Positions 47,504-59,884 of a DNA stretch of 64,000 nt are shown piece after piece; positions within the stretch are counted from its first letter, which is position 1; each line of letters starts with the position of its first letter. The stretch spans positions 62,001-126,000 of the forward strand of contig JAUIRK010000828.1 of the NCBI GenBank assembly GCA_030549495.1. The letters run 5' to 3'. The position numbers and the translations under genes are program-made. The notes under the pieces were generated by a model, which saw nothing but the letters and a program-made list of their open reading frames with translations, was not told where the DNA came from and did no database searches. Origin of the DNA: Nectonema munidae. Taxonomy: Eukaryota > Nematomorpha > Nectonematoida > Nectonematidae.

Positions 47504-47633
47504 CCCATTTACGGCCAATGTTCCTATTTTGGAACATAAGTAATTTCATCTTCGTCTGCTTTTTTCAATGACTTTGAATATAAATCGTCTGCGTTTTTTT
47601 AGATATCGTCTGCATTGCTTGGCCTTAAATGGG
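47504..47633. mobile_element. piggyBac-type MITE, 130 bases
   Basis: The ends CCCATTTACGGCCAATG and, read inward, CCCATTTAAGGCCAAGC match at nearly all positions and are flanked by TTAA on both sides (47500-47503 and 47634-47637), the piggyBac target. There is no coding capacity. A small palindrome (TTCCTATTTTGGAA) follows the left end. Confidence 0.85.
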
Positions 47634-47810
47634 TTAAAAGAGGTCATATAAAAATTTCTTGCAAACTTTAAATCGTCACAAATGCGTTTTGAAATAATTT
47701 GATATAATTTTCTTATGGCCCTCGAAATATGTATGCACAATTCCCATTCATAAGGATGTTCAATTATATTATCAAATAAACGCACCTATTTACATCTTAA
47801 GAATGATCAT

Positions 47811-48092
47811 GTAAAAACCACTCATTTTACAGTCCAATCACAGAGTGTAGAAAGTGTTGTGAAGTTTTTTGTATACATTCTGATATAAAGCAACGATCGC
47901 TGGAGAACGCATGGTTTTTTCATTAATTTTATTTAACAATAAAATTCAAAATGTCTTTTTAAAAAATGCCTTATCTTCCATTTTTCAAAAGCTTAAATGA
48001 AAAAGTTGAAGAAGCGGGAATCAGTGTTTTCATTGTCAGTCTTCTTGTCAATTGGAGAGGAAGCAGAAGAAGAAAATGTTTTATCAGCGCCT
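47811..48092 (-). repeat. Inverted copy of the 3' end of the coiled-coil gene
   Basis: It matches the reverse complement of 32970-33256 with scattered differences. Shared are the last coding bases (GATTCCCGCTCCTTCAAC against GTTGAAGAAGCGGGAATC), the 3' UTR and about 100 bases of downstream flank (TTGCTTTATATCCGAATGTA). The similarity stops at the GGCGCTGATAAAA string. It is a partial, non-functional gene copy. Confidence 0.85.
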
Positions 48093-48099
48093 TCAACTA

Positions 48100-49865
48100 G
48101 GAGAATGTAGAAGAAATGTGGGGTAAGATAACTTGATATAATAAATATATTAATAAACTTTAAGTAATCAATAAGTTATAGTGAAGTGTATACCACAAAT
48201 TTATCATCAAACCACATAACTAAATTTTGGTGTCAATTTTTTTTAGCTTAGCTTAGCCCTCATAATAATTGAATTATTTTTAAAATTACTTCATGTTTGA
48301 TTGTGACATTGCTTAAAATCATCGAACTATGTGTACCATTTTTAGTTCCATTTTATCTTGTTGCAATTCTATTTTGTCATATTTGCAATTCTATTTGTTC
48401 TTTTTCAATTCTATCTAAAATTTAAAATATTGATTATGTTGTGTTTATAAACATATGACATTTTTATTTAAACTTTTTTTTTTGATATTTTAACATTATT
48501 CTAAAATTAAATTTTCTAATTTTTCACAAGGAATTAGCAATTAAGTTTTATTTATTTTTCTTCAATAATTTTTTTAACCAGCTTTCGGATTATATTTTAT
48601 CTATAAGCTGTGCCATCATCTAACCAAACAATAATTTTTTTATTTTTTATTTATTTTTGAATTAATTTTCAGCTCAAATTTAGCAATATGTTTTTTTTTA
48701 TTTATTTTTAATATTATTTCAAAAAACACATGTGCTTATTATATTAACCTAGTTTTAAAATACTTAGTTAAGACCAAAAGAACTAAAAATTGTATATTAC
48801 TTTTACGTAAAAGACATTGTATTAAAGTTGATAAATGTGCGTTTCTGAGTGTGGAGGATTTTGCTGGATACCAGTAAAAATCAAGTCAAAAACGACGAAC
48901 TTGAAGTAAAAGTAAATGGAAAACTAAATGAGATGACAAGGCTTGACGAAAAGACAAACAACAGTGAAAAAAGAGAAATGCAGTAAGAAAGGCTATTTTG
49001 CCTCTTTGAAGAAGATTTACTTCAGCTCCTCTGATGATCCTGATCTTTTTTTAGAACCGTTTGAATCTGCAAATTATGGCTTTGAAAATATGCTTTTAAA
49101 AAAAGTGAAAAAAAAGAAAATGAATCGGAATAGATAAGTTCAGGGTTTTTTTTAGGATTTTGTAAGTGTTAATATTGTTAACGTATTTTTATACATTTGA
49201 TCAATTTACAAAATGTATATTATTATAAATTTGGAATTTTTTTAAATAATTTCTAACACAGAATCAACTAAAAATATTTTTTGTGTGATTTTACACCAAA
49301 ATTTTCAGGAAGCATAAAATGAGCCGTTTTTAATACTGGATAACGTTTTCATTATAAAATAAAATAATAACTATTTCGGATAACCCAAAATATTTATTCA
49401 AGTGCAAGAAACTTTCATATAATTGTATGAGATTCTTGCCACAGTAAACAAAGGGGATAGGAAAACACTGCTAGAGAAATAGTTTTGAGGAAATTAAATT
49501 TTTTTAAATGGGGAATCCAACAAGAGAAATCAATAGGGATCTTTATAGGATATAAAGATAGGATCAATAGGATCAATAGGGAGCAGTTTTGATTTTAGAG
49601 TCAAGTTTATAGGGTGAATTAAGCTCATGGAAATTCATAATTTTATAACGATAACATCACCGCCTACCCCCACATTTAGCGTGGAAGAACGAGAAGAAAT
49701 AAATTCTCATGGTCAAGTTGAAGGATATGTAACGAGGTGGATACAATGGTGACAGTACATGAATACTGGGAAAGGAATGAAGTCATATCTTAGAAATTGC
49801 CTAGACGAAACAACTGTTACTATGCCGTTAGAAATTGTAGTCGATAAAAGATTATTTGTTTAAAT
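48100..49865. other. Intergenic; weak coding candidate inside
   Basis: AT-rich. The only coding-like stretch is 48860-49137, listed separately. The rest, including 49150-49860, shows no domain or repeat. Confidence 0.35.
48943..49137 (+). CDS. Hypothetical lysine-rich C-terminal exon
   Basis: The frame reads KKGYFASLKKIYFSSSDDPD, LFLEPFESANYGFEN and a Lys-rich end, stopping at 49137. A second frame just upstream (DELEVKVNGKLNEMTRL, 48885-48975) is also charged and ends at a possible GTAAGA donor. The composition is like a gene tail, but I see no domain and no certain splice site, and it may be chance. Confidence 0.25.
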   Translation: MTKRQTTVKKEKCSKKGYFASLKKIYFSSSDDPDLFLEPFESANYGFENMLLKKVKKKKMNRNR

Positions 49866-49869
49866 GATT

Positions 49870-50240
49870 GGTTATTTGTTGTGAAATTTGAAAGCGATTC
49901 GCAGATCATGGGGTAGGATATCACGATTAACATGAATGTGTTTATTTATGATCTTAAAGATTACAATGTCAAGCTTCATTATATAAAAAGCTTTTCGCTC
50001 TAAAAAATATAACTTAGATAAGAGAAAGATAACAAAAAATAGTTTGCGCAAATCGAGCAAATATTTTTTTACCTTCCTTAAATATATATATATATCTCTT
50101 TTTTTAGTCATAATGATCGGATCCGATGGAAGAATTTCTTTCTCTAAACGAAGGATGACGAAATCTCACGATCAGGAATCGAAGCGGTATGCCCAAATCA
50201 AGATCTTACGTTTCAAGCACTAGGACCATCTGGTGACATC
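49870..50240 (-). repeat. tRNA-derived SINE, copy B
   Basis: On the minus strand the head has an A box (GGTCCTAGTGC) and a B box (GCTTCGATTCC) about 38 bases apart, as in RNA polymerase III promoters of tRNA origin. The body matches copy A at 24170-24428 and ends at CACAACAAATAACC. The presence of both boxes makes this the better preserved copy, about 370 bases long. Confidence 0.8.
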
Positions 50241-50408
50241 TGGGCCTTCTTTTCGTTTACGAAGTACGAATGATTGTATTTATGACAAATAAGATAAAGC
50301 AATTTGTAAGGAAGACTAAAAAACGAAAAAAAGATATTTTTGTTTATCCTTTAAGTTCATTGAATTGGAATGAAATTGTTAATTTTGTATTTTTTCTAAA
50401 TTTTTCCA

Positions 50409-50632
50409 TTAAATGTTATTTAAAGTTTGATTTAAAAAATCATTATCCATCATAAGTTGATATTGCTTTTGTAATTCATTTGTTTCTTTTGAAAGGTCAA
50501 GATAGAAATCCCCCAAATAAATGTTGAAGTCCTTATTATCACAATCACGTAAAAGCGAATCTAGATAAGAGAAAAAACCTTCTATATTTGAAACAAAATT
50601 AAGTGGAGCCCTGTATATTAGGGTGAGTCTCA
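50409..50632 (-). mobile_element. LINE endonuclease fragment
   Basis: The minus strand reads IYRAPLNFVSNIEGFF, YLDSLLRDCDNKDFN and IYLGDFYLDLSKE, the part of an APE-type endonuclease with the GDF motif. It is nearly the same as the piece at 36470-36570, so it belongs to the family of copies 1 and 2. Both sides are cut off. Confidence 0.7.
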
Positions 50633-50639
50633 AATATAG

Positions 50640-51190
50640 GAAAAAAAATTAAAATCATAAAAAATAATTTCTCATGCTCTAAGATTGTTTTATTTAAAGA
50701 AATAAACATCCACGAAAAAATTAGACCGTTACACCAATGGTAACCACTCGCCCAACTAAACTTAATTCAAGACGACGAACCATAACTTGTTTAGTTTTCG
50801 CGCGGAAACTTCTGAATCAAAGAAAGTCAGGGTAACAAGTTCATCACTAAGATACCATCAGAGGCGTACCCAGAAATTTTTTCTAGGGGGAGGGGGGGCA
50901 GTTGAAGTCTAATTAATTTTAAAAAGTTTTAACTATTTCAAAAAGTTATTAAGTTTATTCCAATCAGTAACGGTTGCAATTCTTACGCTTAATACTATAA
51001 CCACTAACTTTACACTTAATATTATAAGTGTAAATTAAGTGTAATTATAAGTGTAATTAAGTGTTATTATAAGTGTAATTAAGGTTATAGCTATAACCAC
51101 TAAATTTACGCTTAATATTATAACCACCTATGTAGTAAGTGACGCTATTATTTAAACCAATTTGTAAATGATAACATTTAGAAAAGTTTA
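50640..51190. other. Repeat-rich block between two LINE pieces, probably an inserted element
   Basis: At about 50862-50910 the string AGAGGCGTACCCAGAAATTTTTT followed by a G run resembles the end of a DNA transposon. At about 51000-51130 a degenerate tandem repeat of TAAGTGTAATTA/ACTTTACACTTAA occurs. The borders carry AGGGTGAGTCTC and CCCTACCCTAAG, but I could not match terminal repeats. Confidence 0.35.
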
Positions 51191-54100
51191 AATCCCTACC
51201 CTAAGTGTGACACCATTGGTATAAAGTAAAAAGGTCGGCTTGAAGTTGTAGTTTAGATTTGTTAGTTGATTCACAGTACATTTTAAGACCATCAGCAAAC
51301 AATTTTAAGCGAGAACGAACTTGGGTGTGTAGATCATTTATGTAAATGTTGAAAAGTAGTGGTCCTATCACACTGCCTTGGATAACACCACTAGTTACTC
51401 TACTTGAATTTGATATATGGCCATTCACGGTGACAAACTGGGTTCTATCGGTCAAGAAGTTATCAATCCAATTAATAATTCCAGAGTTAATGTCATAGGC
51501 CTTCAATTTACTGAGTAAATAATTATGCGGAAACCTTGTCGAATGCATTTCGAAAGTCAAAGTATAAAACATCAACCGTGTCATTATTTTCAAGGAGATT
51601 AGTAACATCATCATGCAACTCCAATAATTGTGTTACAGTAGATTTCTTTTTCAGAAAACCATGTTGGTTAGTTTAATCAAATTCTTTTCTTCCAAATAAA
51701 AAAGAATATTATCAGCAACTATAGATTCAAGCACTTTTCACAGGACGGAAGTTAAACTAATAGGCCTGTAGTTTGAAGGAAGCTCGGGGTCGGAACTTTT
51801 ATGCACAGGAACAACTAATGAAGTTTTCCAAGTTTTGGGTATGACTCCTTCTTTTAAAGATAGGTTGAATAACTTTGTTATAGGAAATGCCAAATCTTGG
51901 GAAAGTTCTTTCAGAATATATGGGTGCAAATTATCAATACCAGGTGATTTGTTGCCGCCGAGAGAGCTAAGTTTCTGAAATACAAGTTTTTCACTGACTA
52001 CTACATCTTCCATCGGTGAGTAGTGATGATACTTGGGTAATATTTTTGGAGGATGGGTTTGAGGGTTAGTAAATACCGAAGAAAAGTACTCACTGAATGT
52101 TTCAGCAATTATGTTATCAGATTTTACAAGATTTCCATTTTTATCAATTATAGTATTTAAACTAGGGCTTTTTTTTCAAAACGTTTATATAATTCCAAAA
52201 CTTTTTAGGCTTGTCTTTTATGTTCTTTGAAATGTTACATTCAATGTAACGCTTTGCTTTTCTTGTTTCTCTTCTTAATTTATTTGATATTTCTATGAGT
52301 TGTAACAGCATTTTAGGATCTTTAAACTTCAGGTACTTCTTGAAGAGCTTTTTTTTCTTTTGTATATGTACGTAGTTGATCTGTTCATATACGGATTATA
52401 TTTTGTTTTCTTTTTCATTAAAGGTATAAACTCAGCAATAGCTCCGTATATAACTCTCATGAAAATATCATAAAACTCTAAAAAAGAGTATTCATTATAT
52501 AGGTTCCAATTAACATTGGACAGATATTCTTTTATTTTGTTGTATCTTCCCGAGCGAACATCTAGTTTGGTGGTTATAGAAGATGAAGCTTTGACAATAT
52601 AAGAAAAATCGAATGTAATAGAGTAATGATCACTACCATTCAATGCTGGTAAAATATAAATATTTGAAAGATCAGAAGGGAAATTCGTAATTAAGAGGTC
52701 TAAAATACTTTCTCTTCCAGAATAATCTAATCTAGTAGCATCATGAATTAATTGGAACAAGTTGTTTGAAACTAGGTACTCTACAAACTTCATAGTAGAA
52801 GAATTCTTTCTAGCGTTGTGAACTTTGCAGTTCCAAGGAATAGAAGGATAGTTAAAATCTCCAATGAAAATTGTAGTAAATTTAGGAAACAAGTCAATGA
52901 GGGTTGAAAAGAGACGAATTATTTCATGAGTAGAACAAGCCATATTGATTAAGGGGCTTCTATAGATGCAGCAAACGATAAAGTTTTTGCCATTATTTTC
53001 AATCTCTAAAGTAATATATTCAATGTAGGAAGGAACAAAGGGGGATACAGTTTTGACTTTTAAAAATGGTTTATAATAAGCAATGATTCCTCTAGTTTTA
53101 GAAACATGGTTAGTTACTTTATCAAAATTGTTGAGCATTGAAAAACTGCACAGAATTTGTTTTGTCTATTACCAAAGAAAGCTCAGACATTTTGGGAAGA
53201 AGTTGATTAGAATTGGTATAGAATACAGATAAAATATTTCGGGAAATTTCTTTATGTTGACTTGAAGTGAAAGTTGATTGTTTTAACTTGTAGGTTCTGT
53301 TGATTCGTTGGTGGCAAGTAGTGTTTGATGAACATATTTTTTTTCTTGATCACACGGAAGTCGTTTAAAGAACTACCTCTTAATAAATATATTATTGATT
53401 CATCTTTGTTTTCTTGATTCAACGTTTTCACTTGAACTTTTAACTGGTTCACTTTTTCACGTTCTTCAGGATTAAGATCGTTTGAAATGAAGATTTTTTT
53501 TTAATTGTCTGGACCATTTTTCAAGTTGGGTAGGGCACTTACAACCAAGTTCTTGTCAGAGTAGCACTCGTAAGTAATTCGGAGAGGCCTTTTAACATTT
53601 ACCTCCTTTTTTATTTTACCAAGTCTGGTCAGATTTGTTACTTTTATTTGACCAATGGATAGGTGTCTCAAATTGAGCGTCATTAATTCTTTTACCATCA
53701 TTGTTATACTCTTCAACACCATGAATTATATGATTGGCTTTACGTCGTTCTATGTCTAGCTCCTTGGCATGTTGGCTTGATAGCGTATCTTTAAGTATTT
53801 GCCGAAAATCTTGTGGAGGAGGGGAAGTTGATTTCTGAGTAGAATTAGGTGAGATTTTTTCAATTAGTTTATCGATCTTTTCATTCAATTTGCTATGAGA
53901 TAGCTCAATCGTGTTTACAAGATGTTTATTGTGGTCAAAGACCTCCGTTATTCTTGTAGAAAGAACTTCATTTATTTTCTTAATATGATTTTCATTGTTC
54001 TCCCTTTGAAAGAGGTAATATCTTCGTTAATTTTATTAATGACTTATTTCAGCGTATTTGTATCATCTTTCCTACAAGCCGTACAAAACCAACGGATACC

Positions 54101-54310
54101 ACATCCTTCAAATTTTTCAATTAAGTTAACCATATGCTTAGATATACTTTGGCATGTGTAGCACATCCAATTAAGGCATGAGCTGCATTTCATCATTTCA
54201 TTGGATTTACTTTCACAATTGAAACATATCCAGTCATGATTAACAGAGATATTAGGACTTACAAGCGAACATTTTGAGGTACTAGATTTAAATGTCATTA
54301 AAATGAATTG
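51190..54310 (-). mobile_element. LINE retrotransposon with PHD-finger ORF1, nearly full 5' part, 3'-truncated (copy 4)
   Basis: Minus-strand order: ORF1 PHD-type finger at 54044-54298 (CFNCESKSNEMMKCSSC, MCYTC, WFCTACR), a coiled ORF1 middle at 53616-53888, the ORF1 end at 53252-53722, the ORF2 endonuclease at 52329-53138 and the reverse transcriptase at 51738-52013 and 51201-51614 (GVIQGSVIGPLLFNIY, LKLFADGLKMY). The catalytic FADD is changed to FADG and several stops and frame changes occur, so it is dead. The 3' third is lost at about 51190. It is close to the LINE at 43753-46480. Confidence 0.85.
52329..53138 (-). CDS. LINE APE-type endonuclease domain (ORF2 N-terminal part)
   Basis: This domain nicks target DNA so that the element can prime its reverse transcription. 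The motifs IVCCIYRSP, TTIFIGDFNYPSIPW, ESILDLLITN and LNGSDHYSITFDF mark an APE-like fold with the GDFN and SDH catalytic strings. The frame starts after the first conserved strand and ends in a linker rich in Lys/Tyr, and a frame change separates it from the reverse transcriptase. Confidence 0.8.
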   Translation of the reverse strand: MLNNFDKVTNHVSKTRGIIAYYKPFLKVKTVSPFVPSYIEYITLEIENNGKNFIVCCIYRSPLINMACSTHEIIRLFSTLIDLFPKFTTIFIGDFNYPSIPWNCKVHNARKNSSTMKFVEYLVSNNLFQLIHDATRLDYSGRESILDLLITNFPSDLSNIYILPALNGSDHYSITFDFSYIVKASSSITTKLDVRSGRYNKIKEYLSNVNWNLYNEYSFLEFYDIFMRVIYGAIAEFIPLMKKKTKYNPYMNRSTTYIYKRKKSSSRST

Positions 54311-54419
54311 TAATAAAAAGTATTTGAAAACTAAATTTTAAATTTCTCTTTATCTTTTATGATACACTTTTCAAATAGCCGCGATCTTTAAATGAGTAAA
54401 ATACAGATCAAATAAAAAA

Positions 54420-55930
54420 GTTTAGTTTGTGTTCATATAGTTTATATATGTTATGAAATGCTTCTTTAACTGGTTCGAGTACTTCAAAAACATCACTAAC
54501 GTTAGATTCTTTCTGTATCTTTTTTTTTTAATATATTCTTTTCCAACTTTAAGTTCTGAAAAAATCTGCTGAGATATATTTTGTAGATGGGATATAAAAT
54601 GTTTCAGTTTTTCATATTCCAAAAATCCTACACTTTCAGGGGATAAATATGAAAGTGCTTTCATTATTGTGCAGTTTTTTTCATTAAACCTGAAAAAATA
54701 ATTAAAAGGATGAACATTTGTCGAGAACCAAACATGTTGACAAATTCCTCTAGAATCAATTGTAAGGTTTCATCGTAGAGAATACGAAATGTTCTGTTTT
54801 TTTCTGCGTTATCATCGAAAATATCAAAAATATTTTCTGTGGAACTGGAATTGTCAACATTAAATCTCATTTTCTTGATTAATGAATCAAATTCGTTTAC
54901 GTCATCTTTGAATTTTAACAAAACTTTCACCAAATCTTCTACCAAACTATCCCAATAATGATATTATTATCCTTTTTCTAAATCAATTAGTATAGTTCAC
55001 TATTCATGTAACTTCGAAAATGTAGTTTACTTGGAGGTAGTCATTAGCAGGCTTCATTACACTAAGAAACTTTTCAACCATAAGCAATACAAATATCTAA
55101 GAATCGTCTTTTAAAGCATGAAGTGGATCACTTGCTTCGAAAGAAACATCTAGATCAGAACTATTTTTTACTTTTTCCAGAAAAGATATTATTTTTCTAT
55201 AATTTTTTTATCAATGAATTAACAACTTCATAATGTGATGTCCATCTTGTTGGAATAAATTTTTTGAATTGTTTACTGAAAAAAGTTTTAACTTTAACCT
55301 TTTTCGTGAACTTGTAAAGCCTGGTCATTAATGATAAAAGAAATTCAATATGGTTTATATGACGGAAAAATGCAGTGATAACTAAGTGAAGCTGATGGTT
55401 TATACAATGAATATAAGGAATGTATCTTTCAAGTGCTTCACTGTTTTTTTCTTGGACTCAATTTTTCTTGCCTGTTAAGATAACATTTTTCATCTATAAG
55501 TACTGGTAGAGAAATATTACCTGATATCACGTAAGCGCCATCATAGCATTGACTCATAATTTTGTGTTTTTGAATTTTACACTCATCAAGAATGTCTAGA
55601 ATTGCGGTGCTGATAGAAGATGCATCACATTTTTTCAGATAGACCATGCTAATGCTTCTTTTACGGTCTTTCCTTTCAAAAATCTCAGCACCTTACACAA
55701 AAGAAAAAGAATCAATGAAAATGAGCACCCCATTAAACTACTTACAATTGACAGGCATTCTTTTCCACTTATATCTTTTGTTCCATCAGCTTTCATTGAC
55801 AGATATGTTGAGTTATTGATTTCAAGTATTATTTTTCGTAGAACAAAACTTTTTAAAGATGCAACTATTTCATTTTGTATTCTTGGAGACAAATAAGTGG
55901 AGTTTTTTGGAATGGAAACTGCGATCTTAA
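54420..55930 (-). mobile_element. Decayed hAT transposase (DUF4371-like), lineage 1
   Basis: Minus-strand pieces: SPRIQNEIVASLKSF and SMKADGTKDISGKECLS (55635-55892), YDGAYVISG (55438-55647), IHCINHQLHLVI and PTRWTSHYEVV in between, and EPVKEAFHNIYKLYE-like downstream to 54420. The order (DE[S/G]TKDIS, then DGA, then H-NHxL, then RWxSHY) is that of hAT transposases related to ZMYM-type host genes. It has several stops and frame changes. It abuts the 5' end of the LINE at 51190-54310. Confidence 0.75.
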
Positions 55931-57040
55931 ATTTTTCCGATAAAAATAAATCTAATATAAAATAATTTCATCATTAGATAATAAAATGATCAGTGCTGGA
56001 TAAAAATAATTTATCCATTTGATATAGTACATCAAACTTCTTGAATATTAAAACTTCACTTTTGGGCATAACTTACATTAATATTATTCTCATCACCCGA
56101 TATATCGACTTCTTCAGATGTATCAAAAAAAATTTATGTTGATAAATATGCTTTTAACAGATTTTTTTTATAAAAAATAATTTCAAAAAGGTGAATATGT
56201 TCAACTTTGCGTTGAAATAACATGCAGTGAAAAGAGTTTTTTTGACTATTTTATGCTTATCATAAAATTATACTAACTCAAAAATCAGTTGAATGAACTA
56301 GTTACAAAAAGTTAATAAAAAATTTTCTCAAGTGAAAAAAAGTACCTAAAAAACATTTATAATATTCATCAAATTAAATTAACTAAATTTTACAATCGAT
56401 AATAATTTACTTTATTTTTATATCTGATTTAACCATGAATTTTCAAAGATTTTCCTAATTTTCAAATTTAAATAACCTAGTTAAACAACTAACTGATCGA
56501 CACCTTCATTAATGCAACCTTTTGTTTTGACAATGTGATATAAAGGATCTTTATAGAATTACTGTATATTTTGATCAAAATGAGGACTGCTATTGTTTGA
56601 AATTCAGTTTCTTACATTTTGAAGACAGTTCGAACTCTATTTTTTCGTGAACTGTATAATTAAAACTTCCGTTGATACTGTCTGCCTCACAGTCATATCA
56701 CAGGATAATAAGCGCATATCATAGGAGATATGGTGATGATGAAAAATGAACTGACATTCAAGCATTTGTAGTCAGACATATTTTGATGGGTAGCCGGCTA
56801 TTTGCATTATAGTTTTAAATACTATCTAAAGAAGGAAACTTCAATTAGCAAGTTATATTACTGCACAATAAAGACTTGTCATGGTAGTTTTTTTATATAT
56901 ATATAATACGTAATAAAGCTTGTAAATTGGCATTTCTTTAAAAATGAATTACTTAGCCTTAATAACAAAGTAGAAATTAGAGAAGTTTTTAAAATATAAA
57001 TTTCAAACAATACTTTATTTTACCATAAGAATGTCAGTAA
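55930..57040. other. Intergenic; nothing coding seen
   Basis: AT-rich, lying between two hAT transposases. No terminal repeat could be recognised. Confidence 0.35.
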
Positions 57041-58440
57041 CAAATATACTAGAAATGCAGCCTCTTTTTAACAAAATGCCTGTAAAAAAGGATATTTGCA
57101 ATATGCTTCTTGTATTCTTTCTTTGTCAGCTTTACCATTGTGGATGAAGTGAAAAGTGGCTAAAAGTTTTCTTATTTTCAGCAGTGCAACGGCTTTCCAG
57201 TGATGATATAATCGAGTCTAAGTATGGAACATAGACTGATCTACGAAAATATTCTTCTATTGTTGAGCCACCAATATTGGAACGGAATTCTTGTCGGCCA
57301 CACTGCCTAGGAAGGGTTAACTCAATGTCCAATTTTTCAGTCAATTGTTCAACTTTCGAAAAAATTTCTTTGAATTGTTGTTCTGCTTTTTGCCTATGGC
57401 CATGGAATACTTGTAAAAGCTCCTGAACACGATCACTTGCTTTCATTACATAGAGTTGAATGGCTTGAAGAGCTTGTGTTACAGATTCTAGTCGTGCTGA
57501 ATAGGTTGAAATTATATTCAAACAGACGAGAAAAGTTACTGTACTTAAAGTTACTTCCACCCGATGTGCTTCTTGGCATGTTTTACCAGAAGCGGTATTA
57601 GCAAGAGTACATAACTGATCAAAAATCTTGTCAAAGTTATCTGAAAAAATACGAATACTTTTGAATTTTGCAGTTTAGCTCTTTATTTTAGCTTGGACTC
57701 CCCCTTCTATTCCTGCCATTGCAGAACAACCATCATATCCTTGGCCAAGTAGTTTCTTTAGATTTAACCCAAATTTTGTACACTGATCAATGATTGTATT
57801 GGCAATGGAGGCAGCATCATTTCACATAGTGTTGCAAACCCAAGAAATTCCTATCGAATAATATTATCAGATTTAGTTGTGTCAACAAACGGTACATCAA
57901 GTGACAGTTGCTCCTTCCCAGATATGTCAGCACTTTCATTAGCAATTATTTAAAATCCCGGTGAAGTTTTGACGACAGAAGCAATATCCTCCATTATTAT
58001 TTCTGCGCACAATTTGATTTCATTTTCCTCACGGTCAGAAGTATAGCGATCAACTGAAGAGCGTTCTAAATGATTTTGAAGCGTCTTCCCTCCTGCTTTA
58101 AGCGGAACTTATAAAGACTTTATACCTTTGCAGTTGTGTTTTTTGCAAAGCTATGCCTTGTGTAGCGCAGAATAAAATGGTTGAGAGTATGGGAAACAAC
58201 TTCTTTCGATTTTCCTCTATACTTCGTTTCATAGCACTGCCAAGCTGACAAATAATGCTCTTTTCTGGTTTGTTTCTGAGAGCACACGACGAAAACTACG
58301 AGGCCCCTTTGCATCCTTTTTGAAATCATTTTAGTGTTTTCGTTATTTGAAGATGCGTCCTCTTCTAATTCTCTCTTTATCAAGAACTTCCTGATATCCA
58401 TCCTAAAAAAGAAAAAAATTATTTTGTATTAAGAACAAAT
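57040..58440 (-). mobile_element. Decayed hAT transposase (DUF4371-like), lineage 2
   Basis: Minus strand from 58401: MDIRKFLIKRELEEDA, then NESADISGKEQLSLDV and DFLGFATL-like pieces at about 57900, and at 57132-57560 LESVTQALQAIQLYVMKA and ELTLPRQCGRQEFRSN with RRSVYVPYLDSIISSL, which matches the C-terminal part of DUF4371/ZMYM1-like hAT proteins from memory. Several stops and frame changes are present. It sits in a LINE piece at 58440-58830, in the same position as the related hAT at 44092-44718, because both belong to the inverted duplication. Confidence 0.8.
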
Positions 58441-58824
58441 CAAAATTATTCAGCAAGCATGCAATGCAAAATTAGAGCAACCTGCTTCGCAATACGCTTC
58501 TAGTTTTTTTGAGTAAGTAGTTGTGGGGTACTTTATCAAAAGCTTTACTTAAATCAAAAGAACGGGAACAGTTAAACTCTTATCTAATATGGTGACAATA
58601 TCGTTATGAAATTCTAACAATTGGGTTATTGTAGATTTTTTCTTATAGAAGCCATACTGTTCACTTGTGACGAGGTTGTTATGTTCTAGGTACCAAGGAA
58701 TATTGTCTGAAATGATCGATTCAAGGATTCTAGATTGGGTCAAACTTATTGGTCTGTAGTGAGAAATAAATTTAGAATCTGAATTATTATGAACTGGTGT
58801 TCCTATTGCTTTTTTTCCTGTCAT
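58440..58824 (-). mobile_element. LINE reverse transcriptase piece (duplicate of 43753-44090)
   Basis: It reads the same 91-codon frame as 43753-44028 with one substitution (SRI instead of SRV) and continues into SKAFDKVPHNYLL. The continuation of the LINE beyond the hAT is not found on this side, unlike at copy 1. Confidence 0.85.
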
Positions 58825-59884
58825 GGGAAAGATTTTTCACTAATAGAAAATTAAATAGTTAGGTAGTTGATTAGTTAAGTTAGTTAGTTATGAAGTCATT
58901 TATGAAAATTAGTTTGTTTCTTGCTTCATAAAAATCAATAACTTATGAACTTGGAAAAGTTATTTAGGATAAAAACGAGTAATTGAGTACTTATATTTAA
59001 ACGGCCAATTCTCAACAAAGCATCATTCACAACAATAGATATCAATGCACAAGAAGGCGGAATGGAATCAACCAATAAATCTTTCTAAAATAGCAGCTAT
59101 ACATAAGCAATTATTATTATCTTATATTTAAATTTTATTACATAAAAACATTAATACACAGAGTTAAGTAAACAGCATGTGTTTCAGCAGTGAGAATTTT
59201 TTCATGTATTTATCTCCATATGTTGATTATCCTAATAGTGTTCCAAATATAGAAAAGGATTTCTTACTCTTTGTTTTATAGTTACCAATACTGTATATAT
59301 TAAATATTTAACTCTAAAATTAAACAGTTCTAAATTTTCAATGTGTTAGAACTGTGTTCCTGAGGCTTTTCACACTATAGATCACTCAATTCTTTTCTGT
59401 TTTGTTCTTTGACGACAATTTAAGTAATCGTCAACCGCATATTAACAATGTCGATGGTAAATACTCCAATTTTTTCTACAGCAATCTATATTTTTCATTG
59501 AAAAAACGAATTTAACTGAAAAAAATAAAGAACTAAGAAGGTATTTTATTATTACTATTATTATTATCATCATCATCAATTTTATTATGTCAATATTCCA
59601 ATTGTATAGTTTGAATTACATTCATCATACTCGCACGTGAATTTGATATATATCTCAGTTTGCTGAATGTAAAAAGCGTGGCTTCATCTCCTTCACTCAA
59701 GTTAAACCAAAAAGGCGAGATGGTGTTGACAGAGGTAAACAAATATTTGACTTGGAATAATGTTTAATGGATTTTCGCTATATGCTCCAAAATGGCAAGA
59801 GTAATAACAATGCATTTTTGCGCAAACTTCAAAACAAACAAAGGCCTTCAGCATTTAATCTAGCTAAAAGCAAATTTATTTCTG

